64,000 nucleotides of DNA from assembly GCA_012934845.2 (NCBI GenBank), contig WNNJ02003440.1, positions 248,001 to 312,000 of the forward strand, written 5' to 3'. The notes under the pieces were generated by a model. It did no database searches. It saw only the letters and a list, made by a program, of their open reading frames with translations, and was not told the DNA's origin. The position numbers and the translations under genes are program-made. Below, in pieces: positions 33,120 through 44,975 of the stretch. This DNA comes from Pomphorhynchus laevis. Its lineage: Eukaryota > Acanthocephala > Palaeacanthocephala > Echinorhynchida > Pomphorhynchidae. Numbering within the stretch: position 1 is the first letter of the stretch; each line of letters starts with the position of its first letter.

Positions 33120-34040
33120 ATATATCAATAAATAAAGTTTTTAAAATCTCATTTTACTTTGCTTCTTCTTCTCCTGTAATTGAAAAGTAACGATGCAAAT
33201 ATTTTACATTCTTTTTGGTAAATAATATTCGTCATTTTAAGTTTCATTTCTGATTTAATAATGAAATATTCAACAAATTAGTGAGTATTTAATGAATGTG
33301 TAAAATTGAATAAATATTTTGAAGAATAACGATAAACGCTATACACTACATTTATTATAAAATACATTCAAAATATATGTTACATAGTTTAGAATTAAAC
33401 TTGAAATCACATGGCGTTACACATTGCACTGTTGGCTATACATGGATTTATCAATTCTTCTATGTTTTCTTCTCTCATTAGCTAAAAGCAAAAATATTGA
33501 AACGGATATTACATGAAGAACATATCTATTGATGTTTTTAATATAATCACGTTATGAAAATAAATAATACTAAATAAATGATGTTCCTTTTTGAAAGTTT
33601 TCGTCAACTATCGCGAATCGTCTGGTGGTTCCACTGATATTAAAAGAACATAGTTAAATGAGGGTTACACTACCAGCAATTATGCAATAATTGAGATTTA
33701 GATAATCTCAATCATTCAATAATCTAATTTTATTGATATAATAATATCCATCAAAATTATAATTAAATTATAATAATTTATGATGTTATAATAAATTTAT
33801 TTAATTATTAATAATATATAGATTATTTGAACTATAAACATTATAATCTCATATATTAAACATTTTAAATTTTGACAATAACTTGGAATATAAAAGTATA
33901 ATTAAATATTTTGTGATGCAATCTATGTCTGTTTTTAAAAGGAAATTTGAAACGTTTCAAATTTTTGAAGATGATAGTAGTTACTAGCAAAATATCATAA
34001 TTTATTGTCTTTTATTTAGCATTATTTTTAATTTATAAAT
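33120..34040. other. AT-rich stretch without gene
   Basis: No coding, RNA-gene or clear repeat signal seen. Confidence 0.5.
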
Positions 34041-34042
34041 AA

Positions 34043-35010
34043 TTAAATATACGTATACACAGTTACCTGATCAAGTGCTGAAGAGCCAGCGGATACATGT
34101 ATACGTGAAGCAGTTTCGATGATGATGGAACTGTTCAGTCGATCTAATCGAAGTAAAATGTATTCTTGAGAGGTAGTGAAATTTATGTCCAGTAATGCAC
34201 TTTGATGAGGCATTAATGCTTTTGGGTGTTTTTCAATCAATATTTGTTTGACAGTTTTATTTCCAATTTGAGATTCTAAAGGAAGCACCTCTCCAATAGA
34301 GTCAATTTGTCTAGTATCCTCATTGCTTGGGGTGTGCGACCATTTTTCATAGACAGGATAAATTGTTGCTTCCATGATCTTTGACGCGGTTTTGAAAATT
34401 GAATCGGCATTTGCAAATTATGAGCTTCATTGTATAGCATATTGTATTGCTTTTCATTCCAGAGTTTTAGTCGACAAGCTGGTGTTAGTCTTCTTGTTGA
34501 GGCATTTATGTAACCATCTTTCTGAAGAATTAGCTGAGGGAAAACGACAGTGCCCTTTAGAATTTTTCAGTGGGAGCCGTTATAGTTGAGAAAACCTCAT
34601 AAAAAGAGGCCAGTATAGAAATAAATTGTGGGCTCTCTTTGCATCCTGGAATGCTGAAGAGGTTGGGACTCCATTTAATCACTTTATTGAATATACTGGC
34701 AATTGATTCGTGTGAGTTTATTACTGTTTCCGGATGGATATGTGTTGGATTGATCAGATGTACGATGCGAGAAGATATTCTATTGGGGTTTTGAGAATGC
34801 GAATTTGGCGAGTGGTCATGATCAATCTGCTTGTTTATGCAGTTAGTGGCTCGTTTATGATCAGATGTACGATGCGAGAAGATATTTCATTGGGGTTTTG
34901 AGAATGCGATTTTGGCGAGTGGTCATGATCAATCTGCTTGTTTATGCAGCTGGTTAATTGCAGTTACAGCAAGGAATGCTATCAGCCATCCTGCCACGAG
35001 CCATTGCCAC
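34043..35010 (-). pseudogene. RLE-type retroelement family B, N-terminal fragment B3
   Basis: On the minus strand the N-terminus reads MARGRMADSIPCCNCN near 35010-34960, like the start of B2 and B6 (M.RGKP...CCTC). The region 34480-34380 gives KLWNEKQYNMLYNEAHNLQ, the conserved linker, and the frame 34375-34043 gives TVKQILIEKHPKALM, then RIHVSAGSSALD, equal to the start of the RT (THGSAGPSGVD in B1). The rest of the RT and the nuclease are absent. A 107-bp tandem duplication interrupts the N-terminal part. Frames are broken in several places. Confidence 0.65.
34751..34951. repeat. 107-bp-period tandem duplication inside B3
   Basis: TGATCAGATGTACGATGCGA begins at 34751 and again at 34858; the copies match for about 94 bases with few differences. 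Confidence 0.85.
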
Positions 35011-35517
35011 GAAAGACACATGGCGACACGCTCTTCGATAACTGTTGACTGTATGTTATCTATCTCAAACTTTTCTATGTGTTAAAGCTGGAAGATTGTA
35101 AGTAGTTTATTATTATCAAGAATCCCGACTGTATGTTATTTATCTCAAACGTTTTTGAGATTGTATGAATTTATAATAACCAAGACTTTTTCAAGATTAT
35201 TAGTGATTATTTGTGTTATTGATTTTATAAATTGAAAACATAGTATTTCAATAAAAAACGTTGAACATTTGTTAACTAGACAAATTTGAAACATTTATGA
35301 GAACATGTCAATTAATATTTTTAATCCAGCAATGGCTGAAAATCACAGCATCTTCCTGACAACTTTAAAGATATTTTTAAATCTTAGAATTTCAAACGCA
35401 ATTTACAATTCTGTATTCGAAATATAATGCATACTGATAAAATACATACTTAAAATCCGTCCAACTATACTTTGTCCTGTTTTATTACTTTTTTGTTGCA
35501 CACTTTTTTATTCTTTC

Positions 35518-35556
35518 CCATTTAAGTTGAACCCTTTTTGGGTTCAACTTAAATGG
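35518..35556. repeat. Perfect 17-bp hairpin
   Basis: CCATTTAAGTTGAACCC-ttttt-GGGTTCAACTTAAATGG. Seventeen perfect pairs with a 5-base T loop, the tightest inverted repeat in the window. Confidence 0.85.
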
Positions 35557-35613
35557 TTGAACAATGGCTTAAACCAAATGATTGTTCATGATATTGCAAT
35601 AATTTCATAGCAA

Positions 35614-35772
35614 ATGATGTCCATAGATCCTATTGATGCAGATCAATATAAGGACAAGCTCGTTATTTTCTATGAAAACCAAATGACCAACAACTATAAG
35701 CAAAGTAAAACGCAACTGTTTGCTATTACGAACAATTTAGCGTCATTATTAGACATAATTGTTACAGAATAA
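35614..35772 (+). CDS. Small ORF, unknown
   Basis: A 52-residue frame beginning MMSIDPIDADQYKDKLVIFY and ending LLDIIVTE. It is acidic and polar, without a signal peptide or membrane segment, and resembles nothing I know. It lies 58 bases after a perfect 17-bp hairpin. It may be chance or a relic of an unidentified element. Confidence 0.15.
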   Translation: MMSIDPIDADQYKDKLVIFYENQMTNNYKQSKTQLFAITNNLASLLDIIVTE

Positions 35773-36496
35773 GCATCAGCAACATCTTGTTTATTGGATA
35801 TGCACCCAAACACATGAAAACGACTGAGACAATATAATGATTCAATTAATCATCGTGCTATCTATACTTAATAGAGGTGCACAAAGGTGATAATTCGTAA
35901 TAACGAACAATGAAGTCTGCAGATGATAGAAACATTGGCAATTAAAGAGCAAAAACCTGAGATTTATAAAAAGATAGCTTCATCAAAACGTTGAAGGTTT
36001 TTTGTTTTCCCCAATCAAAGATCAGGGGAAACGATTAATGTGCTCAGTGTCAATTAACTTACGCGATCAAGATGATGCTCTTTTATATATCCATCTCCTT
36101 GTATTACAAACATAGATATTCCGTCTATCAATCTTAATTAAGTTACATAACAAAATATAACTAAGATATAAGTCAATCAAAGTACCTTTTATCTATTTCG
36201 GTAGGTCGTTGTTTGTTTAATGAATTTAGTCTCCAGTAACACGGGAGTTTTAGTGCCATCAAATTTCCTATAGGAATGCTCGATATTCTCCATCTGATTT
36301 TAACGTGCTGATCCTCCACAATTGCTGACAAAAGATTAACTTCAAGTGCAAGTTGCCCAAATTTGGCCAAGCTTCTCAATTTGCTAAGTTCACTAACGTA
36401 GCTTTTTATTCCCCTATTATAATTTAACTTTTCTTCGATAAATAATAATTGATAATAATATAAATATTATTATATTGTATAATATTATATATAATA

Positions 36497-36860
36497 ATTA
36501 AATCAGCTAACTGAGTCTACGTATTGTTATATAATTATAAAATAAACAAAACATAATAATGCTAAATCAAAATTTAATAATTAAATAATAAAATTAATAA
36601 TTGTTTTTAGATTTTCTATAATTTAAATCAAGTTAAAAATAAAAATAAAAAATAAAAAATAAAATTTAAAATAAACGTCATTTTTATGAATTGACTAATA
36701 AATAACAGACGTTGTATCAGAATAAGAATTAGAGGTCATCAGGAGGAACTGCTATGCTATCAGGTTTCGGCCCCTAACTCCTCTGCCCAACATAGCAGCG
36801 GGGCCAAATACATGCTAATGATGTATTTCCTCTGAAATAACTATCTAGTATCTTATTCTA
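36497..36860 (-). repeat. Penelope-like terminal non-coding module, copy D
   Basis: It begins with AAATCAGCTAACTGAGTCTACG and holds the structured core 36700-36830 with CTGCTATG/CATAGCAG, GGCCCC/GGGGCC and AAATACAT/ATGTATTT. It adjoins the RT copy D on its right side. Confidence 0.8.
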
Positions 36861-36872
36861 ATGCAAAGTATA

Positions 36873-37660
36873 TTATTTATTATCCATCCATAAAAATTTG
36901 CCACTTAAGAATTTAAATTTATTCTTTATATTATTGTGTTGATTTATATATTTTACTATTTTCTGTTTGATGATATTTATATAGTAACCAAGTTTAAAAT
37001 ATGTATCTATTAAATTATTTAAATGATTTTGAAGAAAGCCAATATTATTACATATTTTGGCAATTTTTAAAATTTCATTATTTAATGTATTATATTTTAT
37101 ATTATATGGTATGCATGAATGCTCATGCAAAAATATTTCTTGTAAATTTAAATATGTCATCTTTACGATATAAATTAATAGTAGTTTTAGTTAATGTTAA
37201 TTTAATGTTCATATCTAGATATACACCTTCTTTATCATTAATATTGTATTTGTTAACCTATCGGTTTCGAATTCATTTTCAATAAATCTAAATAATGACG
37301 AAGCAGCTATATTTATAAATGATGCAAGATAATGTTACCTAATTTAAAACGTTTAAATGAACAAAATAGTCTTATTCTTTTTATGTAAAAATATCACATC
37401 GAAAATTTATTTCATTTAATCGAAAAAACCGCATTCGTCGACGTCAGCTATAATTGGGCTACTATTACCACCCATTGGAACACCTTTTACTTGTCTAAAT
37501 ATAGATGTCCCTACTTTTAAATAATTTTGATTTATCAAAATATTTAAGGATTCTATTAATTCGATTTTATTCATATATTTATATTTACTTGATGGTTTAA
37601 TTTTTGTTAGATAGCCGTTATTGTTATGATAACATAAATATGCTTATACCTTTTCGATTA
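36873..37660 (-). pseudogene. Penelope-like RT fragment, copy D
   Basis: The minus frame 37160-36873 is the RT C-terminus (EIFLHEHSCIPYNIKYN to FLWMDNK). After about 180 bases of decayed sequence, 37440-37600 gives palm sequence near the motif equivalent to copy E's VKGVTMGGNSSP (here a 'PIG' reading). The catalytic IDD region is lost or unreadable. Order and spacing match copy E, so this is a decayed copy and not a different element. Confidence 0.65.
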
Positions 37661-37789
37661 TAAGAATAATTTACTTTTCTAATGCATCTTGAATATCTGC
37701 TAAATCTAGATTTGTATATTATATTTTGTAAATATTCGAATATAATCGAAATATCAAAATAATTTTGTTGACTTTCTATTATACCTTAT

Positions 37790-38250
37790 CGTTACTGAAT
37801 ATTTAAAATACATATCAGGATGGATATATTTCTTATTATTTAGTCGTTATTATTTTATAATTTAAATAATTATGTATATTTTTTATTAATAATTCAAAAT
37901 CATTAATGATACAATATGACACATGTTCACAATATATAATTCACTAATATGAACGAAATTTATCAAAGAAAAAGTCAATCGTTAAAAACCATGAAAAGTT
38001 AATAATAATTCCTAAGATCTATATAAATACCTGTGAATAGTAGGGATATTTTCAAAATTGTTAAAAAATACAACATCCTTTGAATAAAGTCCGTAGCAGT
38101 GTATTTCTCTGAAAAAGTTAGGCAGCTAAAAAGAAAAATGTTGAAAATTAAAATTAGGAAATTCCAAATTCATCAGTATAAATTTAGTTTAGATTTAATT
38201 TAATTTATTCGTTATTAATTAAATTAAGCAAATTAATTTAATTATATCAA
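37790..38250. other. AT-rich stretch without gene
   Basis: No coding or RNA signal seen. Confidence 0.4.
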
Positions 38251-38252
38251 AT

Positions 38253-38642
38253 ATTTATTTATTTTATTTATATTTTAAATAGTTGATAATGATCCATTAT
38301 CGATAAAGAATTATTGTAGCTGGATCAAAGAAAAGAGTAAAAGTTTTTATTGATATGTCAATGACTTAAATAACTCATTGATAAAGCAAGTATCTTGAGG
38401 TGGTCGACATAATAACAATTGATAATAATATTAATATTATTAAATAATATTACATAATTAAATAATTTTGCTAATCTCTGTAAGCATCTTCAGAAAATTA
38501 CAATCAATTGTAATGCTCTGAGAATGCTTACAAAGATTAGCAAAATATCAATAAAAAATTAATGCTTTTCTATGATTCAGCTTTAATAATTCTTTATCGA
38601 TAATAGATCATTATCAACTATTTAAAATATAAATAAATAAAT
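38253..38642. mobile_element. Fold-back element (MITE-like)
   Basis: The outer arms 38253-38357 and 38545-38642 are imperfect inverted repeats (for example TTTAAATAGTTGATAATGATC against GATCATTATCAACTATTTAAA). A nested pair at 38464-38494 and 38516-38545 (ATTTTGCTAATC...GATTAGCAAAAT) closes on ATTACAAT-ca-ATTGTAAT. There is no coding capacity. This suits a fold-back or MITE-type DNA element; no target duplication was identified. Confidence 0.6.
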
Positions 38643-38713
38643 CAACAGAATTTGTGGTGGTAACATTAAAGTCATAAACGTATAATCAGTGACCGATTGT
38701 GATATTTTGTAGA

Positions 38714-38938
38714 TTACAGTAACGATATCGTTATTGTACAGACAAAAATACAAAAACCTATAATATTACTAACATGCATTACAAGACTGTTTCGTATGAA
38801 TAGTAGTTGATCATTGTTTGGAGGATCGCTTTTATTTCCTGGCGGAGGATGTATTTGTTGACCTCGAAGACTGTATAGTTGCCGGCTGAAGTTCCCGGTA
38901 ATTTTACTTGCTTGCAATATGTTTTTGATTGCTATCAT
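38714..38938 (-). CDS. Possible small exon or ORF, unknown
   Basis: A 74-codon minus-strand frame starting MIAIKNILQASKITGNFSRQ, with a Pro/Asn-rich middle (IHPPPGNKSDPPNNDQ) and a hydrophobic end (IIGFCIFVCTITISLL) that could be a membrane segment. It is less AT-rich than its surroundings. A plausible splice acceptor (TTGTTTCTAG) lies about 27 bases before the ATG. I recognise no homologue. It could be a host exon, a relic or chance. Confidence 0.2.
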   Translation of the reverse strand: MIAIKNILQASKITGNFSRQLYSLRGQQIHPPPGNKSDPPNNDQLLFIRNSLVMHVSNIIGFCIFVCTITISLL

Positions 38939-38949
38939 TGTCAGGCAAT

Positions 38950-41900
38950 ATGTTTAGATCTAGAAACAACGATGAAAAAAGATTTATTAAAATCAATTCT
39001 TAATGTCCATATTTAAATAAAAACCTTTTCGAGTGAGGACAAACTATTATTTTTTAATTTTAATTATTTAATTTAGAACATTTGCAGGATAAAATGTATA
39101 GTAAAACAAAATTAACTTATAATTAAAACTTCTATTTATGGCTTTTAATTATTAAAAAATATTTAAATGTTGGAAATAAAATTCTAGTTTTTATAAATGA
39201 AAACGGAAGATTACGAATAAAAAATCTGGAAGAAACTACAAAGGAATTAAACAAAACATTTTACTATTTTTATTAGCTTAAAACTAAACTGCGAGTTTGT
39301 TAAAATGAATTATAATAATTTTAACAAAAATGGAGAATTAAAATGATGTCAAATTAAAATTAATTTAAAATTATTAATTTTATTAATAATATAATAATGA
39401 CTGCAATTTTCTATTTATTTTTTACTCGCTGCAATTATCTTTTATTCATAGAGTTTGCTTTTTCACATATTTGGTCAAATTCATATATAATTCAATCTAT
39501 CTTTTGTTACAAACGATTTAAAAAGACTTTTCAAGATAAGCAGACAATAGAAAATGTAATAATTTAATAGAAGAATAATTAAAATTCGTTAAATTTGAAA
39601 ATTACAGAAAATCTTTTAATTATTAAATATCGCCAATTAAAATGTATTTAGAGTACAACCTATTTTAATTAATAAAACAATTGATTTTAATTATTTAGTT
39701 TAAAAAGCCACAAATACTGCTATGTTAAAATAGTTGATCCAATTCAGATTGCCAACAAACATTTTTAATAGAAAGGGGAGATTTCACTTAAGATCGTTTA
39801 AGTATAAAAATATAAAAAAATCGATCAACCATGGCTCTATTAACATGTTGTTAACGAACAAGTTACGTAAGACTTTAAAAAAGTCTAAAGAGTTTAGAAG
39901 AGTTACGTAATGTTTTAGGAAAAGTTACGTAATACAAAAACTGTTAAAACTTAAACAATTTTTACACTCTAACACAATAAAACTCTTCCTTAATGAATAT
40001 ATAAATATAAAACTATTTTAAAACTCTTGCATAATGTTTATAATAATATATACAGTTAGTCAATACAATTTACATGATTGAATAAACCAACAATGAATTC
40101 ACTGCCAGAATATATTTCTTCATTATTTCACATAATAGAATATAGCATAATGTGAAATTCAAGTTTAAAATTTATCTAAAGTAATTTTTAGCGGAATGAA
40201 TAGTAAACAGCCTCAGAATGCTTTAAAGAAAAATTATTGTTCAGAACATTTTAAAGAAATGCCTCAGTGTATTTAATAGAATGCAGCAATTTTTAGAAAA
40301 TGAATATTTGAGTATAGGAAAATTTCCTCTACTGACGAATAAAATATCGTTTATCATTCTTTGAATAGTTAAATATTTTATTATGAAATATTTTATTTAA
40401 TTATTAAATAATTAAAATTTAATTTTATTAATTTTCGTAAATAAAATAAATTTAATTATTTTATTTAATTTGCGATTTAATTTTATTTAACTTCTAAATA
40501 TTGAGAATAAATTTATTCTAAACACTAATTCTCTAAATTTGAAATTACTGCTAGATCCAAATTAGCAGCTTATGAACAAAATTCTAAAAAATTCTAACTT
40601 ATAACATGTGAACAACTAAAAATACTTGTGTGAACTATTACGCAAGTTTAAGCTAATCAACAAACACTAAATTAAAACTTTATCCAAACGACATAACAAA
40701 TATCTGCCTAAAAAGTGTAAACAAAAACATTACGAAATTATTTATTAATTATTTTGTTATTTATTAATTAAATTTTATTTAAAATAAATTAAATATATAT
40801 ATTAATTATATACTAAATTATCATGTTATTAAGTTATTACAAATTAAATATATAATCAATATATAAATTGATTACAAATTAATAACTTAATATAAAACAA
40901 AAATTTTAATTTATTAATTTTTATTTATCGTAAACAACAATAATTTATTTAAAGTGGCAAATGCGTGCCAACTGCACGCTTACAAGTCCACTAAAATAAA
41001 TTCAATTAATGTAAATTAAATTAATGATATAAATTGATCACAAATAAATACTTAAAGTAAAACAAAAATTGTAAAATACAAACCTTAAAAATATAAGTGA
41101 ATTTTAACTGTGAAAGGTTAACGTCCTAAATTTTAACTCTGATGATCTTCAATCTTAATTATGATAGGTCGTATATAATTTATTAATCAATTCGCAAAAA
41201 AAATAATTTTAAACAATTCTTACCTGTGTAAATCTAAATTATGTAATATCTAAAGATTAAAATACTTATTTTTTATTTAATTTGTAATTTATTTAAAATT
41301 GTTAATTAATAATTTATTTGTGCCATGTGTTTATATACTAATTATATACTAAATTATTATGCATAAATTATAGATAAATTTATGCATGATAATAAATAAG
41401 AATATTAAAAAGTAGTTGATTACATAATAAATATCACAGGAAGCAAAAACGATGGTGTATTGACAATAAGACGAGACTGTGTTTTGAAGCGAGTTTTAAA
41501 TACTAAATAAATTGCTTAAATTTCTCAATGATATCTCATTGCATAAATAAAAAAAGCTAAAAATAACGTTATATTTTATATGCTAACAGTTGATTTACAA
41601 AGTAAAATGTATAACTTTGACTGTTAAAATGTTGTAAACCTTAAATATTCGCCAAAAGTAGATGAAAGTGTAAAGTACTTTTCAACGATTTTAGATATCA
41701 ATTTAGATAACTTGCTTATTGAAATGCCGTTGAATGAACTTATGAATAAATTTAGTTATGAATTATATTATACAATTAATGAAACTGTTAATTAGAACAA
41801 TCACACTTATTTTTCATTGCTATTTTGATTGCTAAAAGACGAAAAAAATCAGTTTACAACTTTTAATTCAATTACTCAAAGTAGTAGATATTAATTGCAA

Positions 41901-42345
41901 TTGCAATTTAGCCTTAGGCAATCAAAACACAAATGAATAATTTAGCAAAATGTGTAAGCTAGTATAGATATTTAAATCTATATAATTAATTAGGACAGAT
42001 GGGCAATTTACATGCTAATGACTTATTTCTACATCATTGCCAGATTGTTCTAGGGGTATATGTATTTCAAATGGATGAAGAATAATGATTACACACGTTC
42101 TGTGTTTGAGAAGGATGACATTCGATTTGTGAATCCAAGTGGTGGTGGTGTTGTGAAGTTTATATATGTAATATTACAACATTATATATACTATTACATT
42201 ATTTTCTACTATATATAAATTAAAGATTAATTTAAAACATTCTCCCATAAAAAATACCAAACGAAGATCATACGGAGCTCAAACGAAGATCAAATATTTC
42301 ATAAAGAATTGTGTTGAAAGCTTTTCTACTTAATGTTCTGAATTT
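38950..42345. other. Long AT-rich stretch without gene
   Basis: No coding signal on either strand. The only patterns noticed are three AGTTACGTAA boxes within 72 bases (39861, 39901, 39923), low-complexity A/T runs, and a 34-base sequence at 41968-42001 that recurs at 44066-44099. Confidence 0.5.
41968..42001. repeat. 34-bp direct repeat, left copy
   Basis: ATATTTAAATCTATATAATT, then AATTAGGACAGATG. It is repeated with two changes at 44066-44099. The pair brackets Penelope-like copy E and about 350 bases of other DNA. Confidence 0.75.
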
Positions 42346-42351
42346 AGACTA

Positions 42352-42910
42352 ATTAAATCAGCTAACTGAGTCTACGTATTTAATATAATTATAAAATAAA
42401 CAAAACATAATAATGCTAAATCAAAATTTAATAATTAAATAATAAAATTAATAATTGTTTTTAGATTTTCTATAATTTAAATCAAGTTAAAAAATTGAAA
42501 TTCAAAATAAACGTCATTTTTAAGAATTGAAAATGACGATTAAATGACAACAATTAAAATTGTTGTTGCAATTTTAAGAATTGCAACAACATGTAATGAT
42601 ATTGGCTTTCTTAAAAATCATTTAAATAATTTAATAGATACATATTTTAAACTAGGTTACTATAAAAATAACATCAAGCAGAAAATAGTAAAATATATAA
42701 ATCAACACAATAATATAAAGTATAATATCAACACAATAATATTATTTTGATACAGACGTTGTATCAAAATAAGAATTAGAGGTCATCAGGAGGAACTGCT
42801 ATGCTATCAGATTTCGGCCCCTAACTCCTCTATCCAACATAACAGCGGAGCCAAATACATGCTAATGATGTATTTCCTCTGAAATAACTATCTAGTATCT
42901 TATTCTAATG
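42352..42910 (-). repeat. Penelope-like non-coding module, copy E, with inverted RT insert
   Basis: It begins AAATCAGCTAACTGAGTCTACG near 42357. The module is interrupted at about 42560-42730 by 150 bases of RT C-terminal sequence in the opposite orientation (plus strand; RIATTCNDIGFLKNHLNNL). It then resumes at CAGACGTTGTATC and continues through the core to AAATACAT/ATGTATTT. The GGCCCC/GGAGCC arm carries one mismatch here. Confidence 0.75.
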
Positions 42911-42919
42911 CAAAGTATA

Positions 42920-43998
42920 TTATTTATTATCCATCCATAAAAATTTGCCACTTAAGAGTTTAAATTTATTCTTTATATTATTGTGTTGATTTATATATTT
43001 TACTATTTTCTGCTTGATGTTATTTTTATAGTAACCTAGTTTAAAATATGTATCTATTAAATTATTTAAATGATTTTTAAGAAAGCCAATATCATTACAT
43101 ATTGTTGCAATTCTTAAAATTTCATTATTTAATGTATTATATTTTATATTATATGGTATGCATGAATGCTCATGCAAAAATATGTTTCTTGTAAATTTAA
43201 ATATGTCATCTTTACGATATAAATTAATAGTAGTTTTAGTTAATGTTAATTTAATGTTCATATCTAGATATACACCTTCTTTATCATTAATATTGGTTTT
43301 GTTAAGAATAAGTCTTTCTGGATAAATGTGCTCACTAATTGAATAAAAATTATTAGAATTAAATACACATATATCATCAATGTATCGAAACATATATTTC
43401 ATATATTTATATTGTTTAGATTTAGTTTTTACACAGTTATGAACAAATTCATATTCTATAAAGCTTAAAAACAAGTCAGCTATAATTGGGCTACTATTAC
43501 CACCCATTGTAACACCTTTTACTTGTCTAAATATAGATGTCCCTACTTTTAAATAATTTTGATTTATCAAAATATTTAAGGATTCTATTAATTCAATTTT
43601 ATCCATATATTTATATTTATTTGATGGTTTAATTTTTGTTAGATAGGCGTTATAATTATTATAACATATATATGTATATCTTTTTCCGAATATAAGATTA
43701 ATTAATTTTACTAACGCTTCTTTAATATCTACTAAATCTAGATTTGTATAAAGCGTACTAAAATCGTATGTATTTATATTTTGAAAATTTATTCCTTTTG
43801 TCTGTTCTAAAAATTCTTTTGTAGAATTAATACTGAAATAGTGTTTTATACCAGTATTAATTTCGATTACCTTGCAATATTTTTTAAAATGTGCTTTAAT
43901 TACTTTAAGCATTTTATTCATATAAACAGAAAGTGGTTTTAATGTACATTTAAACGCACTACATATGAACCTAGGTTTTATTGGATTTTTATGATTAA
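42920..43998 (-). CDS. Penelope-like reverse transcriptase, longest open copy (E)
   Basis: The minus frame is open from about 43998 (KNPIKPRFICSAFKCTLKPL) to 42920 (FLWMDNK), about 355 codons. It has the RT motifs in order: NTYDFSTLYTNLDLVDI (first catalytic D), VKGVTMGGNSSPIIADLFLS, KYMFRYIDDICVFN (catalytic DD), then YPERLILNKTN and GVYLDMNI. It belongs to a group of animal RTs usually placed with Penelope-like elements. No GIY-YIG endonuclease follows the RT, and the N-terminus seems cut: copy 56475-56690 has further upstream sequence (ILCWNPKLNKNPIRPRF). It is flanked downstream by the non-coding module. Whether it can still move cannot be told; lack of an N-terminus argues against it. 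Confidence 0.7.
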
Positions 43999-44065
43999 AT
44001 TTGGATTAAGAATTTTTTCATACGAAAATGATCAACTTTCATTTTCGGATATTTATCATCACTGA

Positions 44066-44099
44066 ATATTCAAATCTATATAATTAATTAGGGCAGATG
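44066..44099. repeat. 34-bp direct repeat, right copy
   Basis: ATATTCAAATCTATATAATT, then AATTAGGGCAGATG, matching 41968-42001. Confidence 0.75.
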
Positions 44100-44975
44100 C
44101 GCTATGTTTCATCAATTATTACACGATTGATGATAGTGTGCGGCAAATAATCGAAAATAATTAAGTTCAGCAGATTAAAAATTTGACTTCTGAAATTACA
44201 ATAAACAAAGATAAAAAAGGTTTAATACTTATTTGTAGTAAATTATAAAATTATAGTATAGTCAGATCAGCTAGCAAAGTCAACTTTTGAAAATAAAGAC
44301 AAATAATTATAATTAGTTCACTTAATAATATAATATCATATAATATGTTATATATTTTATTATATTATATAATATATTATATTATAATATATTTAACATA
44401 TAATATATTATATTAAAATATAAATAATATAATATATAAAATAATATAATAATAAAATATTATTAATAATAATTAATAATATAAATTTGTAGTAAATTAA
44501 AGGTTAGCAAAGTCAACTTATAAAAAAAAGATAAATAATTATAAATAATTATACTAAATTTTATTTAATTTATATTTGTGTAAATATAAAATTTTAAATT
44601 TGTTTAAATTTAAAATTTAAATCAAATTTATTTTGTTGATATTACTGTTTTACGATTTAATAAAAAGAAAGATCAAAGAAGAGTGCTTTAGTATTCATCA
44701 ATTTTAAGTATAGTATTAATAGATATTTCCACAAAGTTAGCCAGTCTTTTTTAATAATCTTCATTGTTAGAATAAAATCAACTTTGATTACATTGATTTC
44801 ATCGTTGGGTGACTGTTATTTTATTTTAAATGCTGTCTAAATTTCAAAGAAAATTTGAAAAATTCTTAAGTGATTTCCATGCATTATCTCAGAATCCGTT
44901 GAAGCACCGTTACTTATATGCATTTTATATTGTAAATCGGAAAACAATGTTTACACAAATATCAAACTATATCGA
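44100..44975. other. AT-rich and low-complexity stretch
   Basis: 44325-44480 is almost pure A/T with repeated ATAATATAT. From 44830 to 44975 a frame opens (MLSKFQRKFEKFLSDF) that runs into LINE A6; I take it as chance or flank. Nothing else seen. Confidence 0.5.

Larger units (their letters stand above)
35060..36490. other. Mixed stretch without recognised gene
   Basis: 35040-35230 is probably the 5' region of B3 and contains GACTGTATGTTAT..ATCTCAAAC twice (about 35047 and 35127). The hairpin at 35518-35556 and a small ORF at 35614-35772 lie here. The region 35600-36400 has a somewhat more balanced composition than its surroundings, and a 68-codon minus frame (36379-36173) is open, but I recognise neither. 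Confidence 0.4.

Noticed and set aside
34751-34951. CRISPR or satellite array
   Set aside because: Only two units, of 107 bases, inside a retroelement fragment in a eukaryotic context.
42920-43998. Group II intron or bacterial retron RT
   Set aside because: Motifs (YDFSTLYTNL, MGGNSSP, RYIDD, GVYLDMNI) fit the animal Penelope-like group; there is no maturase domain or intron RNA structure, and multiple dispersed copies lie around it.
44325-44480. Replication origin or matrix attachment region from AT content
   Set aside because: It is simple low-complexity A/T sequence; composition alone does not support a function.
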